From contig CAMTDV010000002.1 in the NCBI GenBank assembly GCA_947069175.1, forward strand, positions 12,516,988 to 12,580,987: a stretch of DNA of 64,000 nt, given 5' to 3'. This document shows, one piece after another, positions 55,326 through 64,000 of the stretch. The stretch is from Scalesia atractyloides. Its lineage: Eukaryota > Streptophyta > Magnoliopsida > Asterales > Asteraceae. The notes under the pieces were generated by a model. The model worked only from the letters and a program-made list of their open reading frames with translations, had not been told where the DNA came from and did no database searches. A program made the position numbers and the translations under genes. Numbering within the stretch: position 1 is the first letter of the stretch; every line of letters begins with the position of its first letter.

Positions 55326-56379
55326 TAACGCTCATATGTCTCGTTTGTTGAGCAAGAGAGGTTAATTCTGTAAATATGTAAAAGTTGGATAATAGAGGGG
55401 TTAAAAGTGTCAACATATTAATTTATACCTTTGAGTGACCTTTTAACGACCGAGAACTCAACAATGTCTGGGCATACTCCCGGGTACGCCAAATATTGGT
55501 TACGGAGGGCTAAATATGTTAAAAAGGTGTTTTAGAAGGTTTGATAAGTTAAGGGGCTAAAAGTGTCAAACTTTGAAAGTGGCCTAGGGGCGCTCGCGGG
55601 CGCGAGAGGCCAGGCATGTGCCTCTTGCGGCCCGCCAAAAGGCTGTGTCTACAGAAAATTTTCCTTGGCCTCCACACATGTTGCCAAAAACCATTGTTTC
55701 GAAACCATGGTCTTCCAAACAACTATGTTACGTTTTAGAACATTTGTAGGCTTCCTCTAACACCCCTTAACACCTGGCATCATCTCCTTCAAGTTCTCCG
55801 ACTATAAATAGGTGCCAAGGTTCACCATTTGAACTTGCACCTTTCTGATTCACAACTCTATCTCCCTCCTCTGGAAGTTCCTAACTGAAATGAGTATCCA
55901 ACTTAGTTCTATTGCATCATAGGAACCACTTGTAAGTGTTCCTTCCTCTTGCATTTTCGTTTATAGGCTTTTATAGCCAAAAGTCAAGCGTTTTACAGAA
56001 AACACCTTGACTTTCGGTTAAGACCATTATGGTCACCATTGTTCGTAACGAACATGGATAAGTGATCGTAATAAGGTAGGCGTTAGTCCCTAAAAGGCAC
56101 CTCCTGAAGATCACGTTTGCTAGACCAATTGACGGGTCAAAGTTATTGTATTAAAAAGTCAAACATGTCATTTTTCAAAAATGTTATAATTTGAGCTTAT
56201 ATATGTTATGAAACATGTTTTGACACTTAAACAAGTTGGTAATAATTGTTAGCACATTAAGAACAAGTTCGGCTCGTCAATTTCAGTTCTAGGTCGTTCG
56301 CAACCGAAAGTCGCGAAGTTTGACTTCTGCTTTGACTTTCGATTCTGACCCATTTAGATTAGTTAATACTGATCTAAAG

Positions 56380-57250
56380 TTGCATTATGATTGTAATATA
56401 ATGTAGTATAACCCTCTAAGGTTATATTACATGATCATAATCAGAATCTGCGTTTATACACAAGTTCCGTAGTTATGTCATTTTGACTAAAATGCCCTTT
56501 TTGCATAAAAAGAGGTTAAAGTGATAATGAACTTGAAAATGAGTTTCCTACTGATGTAATATTAAGTACGATTATTTGGGATGTCAAACCAGATTATAAT
56601 CTGAGTTTATGAACAAGTCCTTGTATTATGTCGATAAATGACGATAAGGTCCTTGTGGCTTATAAAATGGTTTTAATCACATCTTTTCAAAGTAAATCTT
56701 TTACTTACTGATATTTTATATTAAATAACATATCTAAGACATGTTAACCTGACTTGACATCAGTTTTCATTAAACATCACACAAATGGTCATTTTACGAC
56801 ATAAGCGTCGTTTCGCCGCATAGTATGGTTTTAAACCATATTTACCAACCAAGACTTGTTACCTACTGATTTTAAAACTTATTTTAAATATTTTTATAGT
56901 AGGTACAAGATATAAACTCAGAATCCCAAATAATTTATAAACTATGTGTAAAATGACCAAAATGCCCTTTCGGTGCATAGTCTGGTCATAAAAGATAAAT
57001 TACACATATAATTAATATCCTACTGATATTATAACTGATATTATATCATAAATAAGTTATTTTTCCAGAATACTTATGGTTATAACATTAAATTATATTC
57101 AAGTTACTTTTATAAGGTATGAAATTACCAAAATGCCCATATGAGGCATAGTTTCATTTTAAAACCTTAATGAGCACATAAGTTGATATCCTACTGATAT
57201 TACAACTTATTTAAAATATAATGGCATATAGAACTTGTCCATGACTTATC
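56380..57250 (+). repeat. ~160-bp degenerate tandem repeat in the family-E LTR (copy 2)
   Basis: CCTACTGAT or TTACTGAT recurs near 56548, 56704, 56860, 57027 and 57190 (spacing 156-167 bp). Each is preceded by an AATGCCC..T/GCATA block. It is the inverse of 17880-18760. Confidence 0.65.
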
Positions 57251-58450
57251 CGGTTACCGATATCACTGATATGCGTACGGTTAAGCAAATGTAACTAGTT
57301 TAAGAAAATTAACCGAAACGGGTCTAACCTTGTCATTTAAGTCTTAAAATCCAGAATGTTTATAGTTTATCCATATTACACAAGTCAAAGTTCTTGTTGG
57401 GATTAAACTACATTCTATCCGATCATCGTTTAACTAGCGTTATACGTTTTGATTATGTATGCCAGTCGGTCTAAGTCTATGACTTAAGAAAGACCGTTAG
57501 TATTTAATTGGTTAGCTTATGCCATAATCTAGACTAGAGACATTCCGGTAAATGCTATCTGCACTTAGTGCTTTTGTGTACGGCGAGTTAATAAATCATG
57601 CGTTTAAACGAAGACTAGCTCAGGTAAATACTCTCGACTTATTTCCCCTATACGGGCTAAGGTTACGGTAAACTATTACCGCTTGGTCGGAAATGGGATC
57701 AATCGAATGTCGAATTGTGGCTAGTAAATCAGCACATTCTGTTTTAATCGTTTTGTTTGATAACTTAAACATCGGGGGTTAACTACCATGTGCTGGATAT
57801 CCTCGGCTCATTACATTAGATAATGGCCACGACCTTAGCGTGGGTGTAGGCATACACCCGACAGAATCTCAAATGCAACTACCCACAACGTTGGGGATAA
57901 CTCCTTCGTTAGTTCGTAAGTGACGTGTAGTTAATCATGTCTCAGTTTTTGCACTGGGCCCTGTATGTATAGACAAACATGTGAATCTGTTAACAAGGTT
58001 GCAACGTCAACTTTCCCAAGTTATAAAAGATTTTATGCTGATACGCACTTAAAACATATTTTTAAATGTTTTCAAAATGAGTCAGTTGGGTGTATTTACC
58101 AGCGAAAGCTGACGTATTTTCAAAAGACTAAGCTTGCAGGTATAATATGAAAATAGGCTGGAAGTGCTCGGTAATGATAAGAGGATCTTGCAAATCCTAG
58201 ATCTGCCCAAAGTCTGTTTTACATTCTTTCTTTTGTACAATTTATGATCCGCCTGTGGATCTTCTATTACGAGTCGCCTGTATATTATTTGGTATTTTGA
58301 ACATTTGGCTTGTAATAGTAATTTAAATCCAAGACTACAGATGTGTTGTGTTTAATTGTCTATGATGTTATCAACTTACGTCATGATATTCTCCACCAGG
58401 GCTTATCGGTGTTTGGATTTGGGTGTAGAAAGCCGGAGTGTCACATTGAA

Positions 58451-61207
58451 GGCTCCGCATGACATGGATTCAAATCAAGGATACACCAAGAATGCTCGTT
58501 GAAATAACTTCTGAAAACGCGGCTTCAATTGAGTTTGGTATATAGATTTGGTATTTTATATGCATTTTATTTAGATTTTGTAAGTGATATTGTACTATGA
58601 TATTTCCTATGAATAATGAAATTGTTGTTATTATATATATTATATTATTATTTTCACAAAAGGTGAACCTATTTTCTACAATTAGGAGCAAAGCATAATA
58701 GAAAGAAAAATGAATATAATATGAAAATAAATTTTAATACAGGTTACAATTGAATTAAACTGGGTTATATTAATCCTGCGCTTAGGGACGGGCAACAATT
58801 TTTTCGCATACCTCCCTGCGATGCAAGTAATTTGAACCGATGTAGATACGACAAAAAGTATGGAAAGCATGATTTCGATCACTTGTACATCGGGTATTCA
58901 CCCTGTAACAAAAATAACATTGAAAATACCATACATATAAGCAAATTCGCGTCGAAAGGATGATATATTAGGATTCAACTTGTAAAAAAAAGTCGAAAAG
59001 ACGATAAAAATAAGCATCACAAAAGTTCAAGGATAGAAATGCAAATTGATTAAAGAAAAATAAACTAGAATAAAGTACAAAGGGTAAAACGAAAAGCGGT
59101 TTAAAAAAATGGTGCACGTTAGCAAAGACAGCTAGGTGTACATTAGCATAGGGTCCCTATTGAACCCTTACTACTTTGATATATTATAAATATAAAATGA
59201 TATACTATAATTACAATGTAATAAATTATAATAGAAGTAGTAATAGAGTAGTTAAGACCACATGTTTGGCACTTCCTTTAAAACATAATTTACATTTCCT
59301 CTAAAAACACATATGCCTTACAAGCCTGCAATTTCACCTGAAACAATATTTCGTAGTTGTTAGAAATTTTTGTGTATTTCTCTCAATTTGCGGTTTCTCG
59401 TGTGTATTCTCTATTGTATCGAACTAAGGTGTTTGCCTTAGTTTTAAGGTCATACCAAACAAAATGGTCCCATAGTTCGGGTATTTAAATGGTTCTAGTG
59501 AGTAGTTACAAATTGATTAACCGTTGTATTTAATGAAGACTTGTTGCATCCACAACTAGATAGAAGCTAGTAATTGATGCAGTTAACCGAGTAAAAAGAT
59601 ACACACTTTTTGGAGATATATCGCCAATCAAAGCATCTAATCGATGTTTAGATCTTCTAAATCATCTGAGACAAGTGAGTGTGTTTCTAAACTCAACTTA
59701 GTTAAGAGGTTTATGAACTCACTTTTGAGTATCAAAAGTTGAGCAATTAAGAATTGCGATATTAATTATAAATCTTTATTTTGATACATTAAGGCAAAGT
59801 GTAATGCATTAATGCCCCTGCCAGCATTGGAAGATCTTTGTCAACGTGATAGACAGCTCAAGCCTGGGCGTGAGGGTCGTTAGTCCCTTTGGGCGTGACT
59901 CTGCCCATGCTCTGAAGCTGAATACATGGGGCATGAGGGGATTATTTCAATTTTTGCAGCCAATGATATGTAAACACACCATGCCAATTGTTTTTTAAAT
60001 ACATTTAGTTTAAATAGTAATTAATTAATAGCGGATGGAAAACCCATCACACACAAAAGTGAAAATAAGTGAGAGCTCGTGCCTACGTGACAGTTATGTG
60101 TCCACCACTTTTGACGTGGTGATGAAAACTAGTGAAATCGTAACAGATAACCTAAGTTGAGTTATATTCCTCACAATTGAAGTTGTGTTTAACTAAGGCA
60201 AACCTTATGTTTAAGGGTGTAAGTAAGAATTGTTTTTAATTTGAGGTGAAGATCTCACATAAAGAAACCATAAGGACTAAATGGTTTATTTTAGCATAGG
60301 TGGAAATGAAGTTTAGACATCATGGGAGAAAGTAAATGTGTGTTAATGTGTTTGAAGTATGTGGTCTTTCTTAGAGAGAGATAGAGAGAGAGTGTGCGTG
60401 CGCTTAAATTCAATAAAAATAAAGTGAAAAAACCAAGTCATTAAGTATTAAGTTATCATCTCCAGAAAGCTCTCAAGTATGGATTTATCAACCATTGAGT
60501 TGATTTCTTGAAAATCTCAGAGATTTTGTTGTTAAATAGGTTAGAGAAATCTCTTATAAGGATTTAAACATGTTAGAAACCATTAAACTTAAAAGATGGA
60601 TAAGTTTTTACATGAAATTTGGGTTCTCGGTGAATTTTGAAATAATATATCTAGCTTTTAAAAAAAAGGATAATGATGTTAAGTGTTGACAAATTGTTGG
60701 AATTTTTACATAATCATTTATAGAAGTTGACTATATGTGTTCTTAGTCGGTGAAAATTACCTAATTAACCAAATTGAGGGTATCCAAAACATGTTTTAGT
60801 CGTAAATGATTGATAATGATAAATAAATTGAAGTGTTAGTATATTTAAGTCAAAACGCATAGTTAACATGTGAAAAGGTGATTTTTTATACCAATCTTGG
60901 ACATAAAAAGGCTAAATTGTGTTTAAGTTGATTTATATGGTTAACTAGTAAATATACCAGGTGCGCGTTGCGGTGGCGAAATAACATTTTTAGGTAACTC
61001 GAAAAAGCGGTTAAGTTCGTAGCGTCAAACTGTAGCTATTATATACGAAAAAGACCACATGTATGAACCAAATTTACGTTGAAACGTATATTTGTGTTTG
61101 ATATTCGGCCTTGTCGGTGCCAAAGCCCAAAAGGACAAAAGAATTAAAATATTTGTTGTATAGAGCCAAAAAATTAAAAAAAACAACACTTTGTTGTAAA
61201 AAGTCTT
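58451..61207. other. Intergenic, repeat-derived sequence without recognised genes
   Basis: No gene. An inverted pair (GGTGTTTGCCTTAGTT at 59430-59445; AACTAAGGCAAACC at 60193-60206) hints at LTR-type debris. At 60955-60978 GTGCGCGTTGCGGTGGCG stands beside ACTAGT, a combination seen near the 3' ends of some plant Helitrons. The evidence is too thin to call one. Confidence 0.35.
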
Positions 61208-61596
61208 TGTTAAAAATATACATACATAATATCAATTTCATTATTTATATTTTATTTTCTGGATTATTAGTATTCTACTTATTTCAGGTGGGCCTAGGAT
61301 TTAATCTTAGGCTTACAGGTTTAGGCTCTACATTTCTTTTGGTTCCACTTGGATATATAGGTGGAACTAGGCTCGTACCTTTGGATTGGACAAGTTGCTG
61401 TGGGCTTGTGATGTGCGAGTTATGAAGGCCCTGTTAGGGTTTTGTTAGCATATATATTATAGTTGTGTGTGATGTGTGTAAAAATACACATCATACTTTC
61501 TATCTCTAAGATTCCAGAATACTCTGGGTCTTCATCTCGTTCTCTCACTTAGAGTTTACACTTTATTGTTAGATCTCTTGTTTACGTGTATCAGAT
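61208..61596 (+). repeat. Copia LTR 1, 3'-truncated
   Basis: Starts TGTTAAAAATATACATAC and is a direct repeat of 62219-62610. It stops at ...TATCAGAT, where the end of the reverse transcriptase/RNase H region begins. The last ~150 bp of the LTR, the primer site, gag and most of pol are missing. Confidence 0.85.
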
Positions 61597-62165
61597 ATTG
61601 CATATGCTATCCATTTTTAAGTCAGTACATATATAGCCCTACTGAAGGACATTTGAAAGTTGCATTTCATTTGTTAAGATATCAAAGCCAACTCCTGTAA
61701 AGGAATCTTATTTAGTAGGTCTGATAGTTTTAACTTGGTTACTGTTGCTGATGCTGATTGAGCGAAATGTGTGAATTCAAGAAGATTTGTTATTGGTTTC
61801 TGTGTGTTTCTTAGCAACTGCCTTGTTTCTTGGAAAAGTAAAAAACAATCCACAGTGTCAACGTCTTCAGGGGAAGCTGAATTTAGGGCTATGTGTACTG
61901 CAGCATGTGAAGTTATCTGGTTAAAAAATCTGTTAAATGAACTTAATGTAGTTGTCGAGGTTCCTATTAACTTGTTTTGTGACAACACTGCTTCACTTGC
62001 TATTGCAGCAAATCCAATGTTTCATGATCGGACCAAACATTTCGAAATAGATTAATTTTTTTAAGAGATTGTATTGCCAAAGGTGTGGATAAATGTGTTG
62101 TTATAGAATCAAAGAATCAGTTAGCTGATTTGTTTACAAAAGGGCTCTTGGTAAAGACACATAAT
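61597..62165 (+). pseudogene. Copia pol fragment: reverse transcriptase end and RNase H
   Basis: Reads the end of a Ty1/copia polyprotein. It opens with DIAYA-like, then SPTEGHLKVAFHLLRY, where the classic copia text is PTxxHWxAxxRxLRY. RNase H follows: VADADW (catalytic Asp), then SRRFVIGFCVFLSNCLVSWK, KKQSTVSTSSGEAEFRAM (catalytic Glu), CDNTASLAIAANPMFHDRTK, HFEID, and finally NQLADLFTKGL. Stops replace Trp/Ile codons near 61760 and 62053, and there are frame changes near 61700, so it is inactive. Upstream it joins the truncated LTR at CAGAT. Downstream it runs into the polypurine tract and LTR 2. Confidence 0.9.
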
Positions 62166-62207
62166 GTGTAAAGAGCTAAAACTATTTGATTTGTTTCAAT
62201 AATGAAA

Positions 62208-62218
62208 TTATGGGAGGG
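62208..62218 (+). promoter_or_regulatory. Copia polypurine tract
   Basis: TTATGGGAGGG directly precedes the second LTR. Confidence 0.8.
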
Positions 62219-62765
62219 TATTAAAAATATACATACATAATATCAATATCATTTTTATATTTTATTTTCTGGATTATTAGTTTTCTACTTATTTCAGGTG
62301 GGCCTAGGATTTAATCTTAGGCTTACAAGTTTGGGATCCGCATTTCTTTTGGGTTGCTGCTTGGATATAAAGGTGGAACTAGCTTGTACCTGTGGACTAG
62401 ACTTGTAGTTGTAGGCTTGTGATGTGCGAGTTATGAAGGCCCTGTTAGGGTTTTGTTACCATATATATTATAGTTGTGTGTGATGTGTGTAAAAATACAC
62501 ATCATACTTTCTCTCTCTAAGATTCCAGAATACTCTGGGTTTTCATCTCGTTCTCTCACTTAGGGTTTACACTTTATTGTTAGATCTCTTGTTGAGATCT
62601 TGTTTACGTTTATCAGATCTATCGTAGTGAGTGGCAGATCATCGTGTTGATGATCTGCATGTAAGATTGTGTGAGATTTTATCTTTTGTTTAGTTTGATT
62701 TTGTGTAAGAGTTGTTTTTCTTTGTAATAATAAAGAATTTCTTGGTTGATCCATGTATTTTGACA
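62219..62765 (+). repeat. Copia LTR 2, shared by two elements (547 bp)
   Basis: Starts TATTAAAAATATACATAC (first G mutated to A) after the polypurine tract, and ends ...TTTTGACA against the primer-binding site. It closes the truncated element on its left and opens a second element on its right. Confidence 0.85.
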
Positions 62766-62779
62766 TGGTATCAGAGCTC
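62766..62779 (+). promoter_or_regulatory. tRNA-Met primer-binding site (copia)
   Basis: TGGTATCAGAGCTC follows the LTR without a gap. Confidence 0.9.
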
Positions 62780-63623
62780 TTCTAGAGTTCTTGGGGTAAT
62801 TCAGAGTTCAGATCATACTTCCGTTGTCTTGGATTGGGTATTCTGGTTCAGATCTGTGAAGATCTGGTACAGATCTGTGAAGATCTGGCATAGATCTGTA
62901 AAGATCTGTGAAGTCTGTGCTGTATTCTTGTAAAGATCCCTTTTATTAGGGTTTTACTATGTTAGGTCTTTCTAAGATCTGTGGGGTTTCAAGAAGGTCT
63001 AAGGAGTCTTGGTAGTCCATTGTTTCTACCGATTCCATATCTCAGGTTGTACGATCATGCTGGTGTGAAGAATTGAAACCCTAATTTTAGGGTTTGTGAG
63101 TGGAGTCTTGAAGGATTTCTCGTGGATCTCTATAAACCACTAAGGTTACAGCGCAAACCAACGACGTCTGTGGTATTCTTTCTTCTGTCAGTTCTTGTAG
63201 TCCTGAGTGAAGGCTGCAAGTCTGATTGCTGGAGTTATGCGCATCAGGTTGTGTTATTCCTTTCTTAACTCTTTTATTTTACTGTTCTTTGCATTAGGCA
63301 TTTACTGTTGCCTAAATAGTTGGGCTAGTGTGTTGATTGGGACACAGAGAGGGTACTCTCTGTTGCATTATTGTGTGTTCTGTTGTGAATACTTGCTTTT
63401 CTGTGTATTTGTGTATTCTTTGGTGTGTTCTTGATTGATATTTTGTTTTTAATTTCTTGTGTTCTAGTTTACATTTGTAGAAGTTTAGCTTCTATTCTAA
63501 GACTTGGGTAGGCACCTTTTGAGTGACGAACCTACCATCTGGCCCCTGGAACAGATTGGCTGTGTAGAATTTGTTTGTTTGTTTGTTATATTTGTTGATT
63601 GTTGGTTCTTGTTTAAAGTTGTG
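62780..63623 (+). other. Copia untranslated leader
   Basis: About 0.85 kb between the primer-binding site and gag. It contains four tandem-like copies of CAGATCTGTGAAGATCTG (62848-62915). No gene seen. Confidence 0.65.
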
Positions 63624-64000
63624 ATGGCTGATGAAACTTTGATTAGCAAGTTGGAACCTGATAGTCCTTTATATTTACATGCTAGTGATTCTATAGCCTT
63701 CACTACTGTTAGTGTAAAACTTAAAGGAACAGAAAACTATACGATGTGGTCTAATGCTATGAGTCTGGCTTGAGAGTCAAAAATAAAACTGGTTTTATTG
63801 ATGGTACTTTTGTTAAACCTGAAGGAAATTCAATTCTCTAAACACAATGGGAAAGATGTAACTCGGTTGTGTTAACTTGGATCTTGAATTCTGTCTTGGA
63901 AGAACTCTATATCTAGACCATGTTTATTCCAAATTTGTTGCTGAGGATTGGAAGGAATTAAGGGATACTCGTGATAAAATAGATGGGTCAGTTGTGTTCG
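63624..64000 (+). pseudogene. Copia gag, 5' part, frameshifted and cut by the window end
   Basis: Start MADETLISKLEPDSPLYLHA, then KLKGTENYTMWSNAMSLA, the usual opening of plant copia gag proteins (LHxSD...LxGxxNYxxWxxxMxxAL). The frame breaks at 63772 by loss of one base. Frame two continues RVKNKTGFIDGTFVKPEGN and the QWERCN, VVLTWILNSV, EELY motifs, with at least one more stop (63838) and a further shift near 63910. The capsid-like gag would assemble the particle. The rest of the element lies outside the window, so whether pol is intact is unknown. Confidence 0.85.

Larger units (their letters stand above)
55041..58445 (+). mobile_element. Family-E solo LTR, intact copy (3,405 bp)
   Basis: Starts TGTAACACC and ends GAGTGTCACA. 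It is flanked by the perfect 5-bp duplication TTGAA (55036-55040 and 58446-58450), which is the mark of LTR-retrotransposon integration followed by loss of the interior by LTR-LTR recombination. A TATA box (CGACTATAAATAGG) lies at 55798-55811. It carries two internal repeat arrays (55140-55325 and 56380-57250). Lengths above 3 kb with TGTAACACC ends suggest a Ty3/gypsy element. The parent internal region is not in the window. Confidence 0.9.

Noticed and set aside
56380..57250. CRISPR-like regularly spaced repeats
   Set aside because: The repeats are degenerate, of about 160-bp period, inside an LTR of a plant genome. There are no unique spacers and no cas genes.
60940..60990. Helitron 3' end on the minus strand (GC-rich CGCAACGCGC near CTAGT)
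   Set aside because: No convincing terminal hairpin, no 5' TC end and no RepHel sequence. It was kept only as a note.

Overview
The window looks like repeat-dense, AT-rich nuclear DNA from a flowering plant. The evidence is plant-type Ty3/gypsy (Athila-like and chromovirus-like) and Ty1/copia retrotransposons, primer-binding sites complementary to plant tRNA-Met and tRNA-Asp, a FAR1-type Mutator-like transposase, a GARP/G2-like transcription factor gene with plant-style introns, and many small terminal-inverted-repeat elements in TA microsatellites. An asterid such as a member of the daisy family is my guess from the style of the retroelements; it is not proven. I see no organellar, bacterial or CRISPR sequence.

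Layout. (1) 1-6673: an Athila-like retrotransposon on the minus strand, with most of gag lost and a hAT-like element inside its pol. (2) 7078-7497: a relic of a hAT transposase. (3) 9971-11174: a foldback element whose two arms each carry 60-bp tandem repeats. (4) 11213-42936: a Mutator-like element (MULE) about 31.7 kb end to end, with matching terminal inverted repeats and two convergent genes. One is a multi-exon Ulp1-like cysteine protease gene (plus strand, 11345-38304). The other is a FAR1/MuDR-type transposase gene (minus strand, 42582-38882). Both are broken by frameshifts.

The MULE is swollen by two nested insertions. A 3.4-kb solo LTR (family E, 16708-19925 plus 37755-37945) lies in the last part of the protease gene. 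Inside that LTR sits a 17.8-kb chromovirus-like gypsy complex (19926-37749), flanked by a perfect 5-bp duplication, CAGAG. The complex holds one nearly complete but dead plus-strand element, pieces of inverted minus-strand copies, and LTRs shared between neighbouring copies.

(5) 42998-43985: two related small elements in a row. (6) 44000-49300: the most gene-like stretch. It holds one host gene, a GARP (G2-like) MYB-type transcription factor of five exons (46249-47569) that reads as frameshifted. (7) 49305-54400: Athila-like LTR material split by a TIR element and by another LTR. (8) 55041-58445: a second, uninterrupted family-E solo LTR in the opposite orientation, with a perfect TTGAA duplication. 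(9) 61208-64000: a tandem copia arrangement in which one LTR serves two elements; the second runs off the window.

The most unusual feature is in the 2.57-kb LTRs of the gypsy complex. Each carries one reverse and three forward tRNA-like domains with recognisable Pol III A-box and B-box motifs. The three forward domains recur every 167-169 bp. The unrelated family-E LTRs carry their own array with a period of about 160 bp.

No gene in the window appears to be an intact functional transposon gene. The genes work together only historically: the MULE transposase with its protease partner, and the gag-pol pieces of each retroelement.
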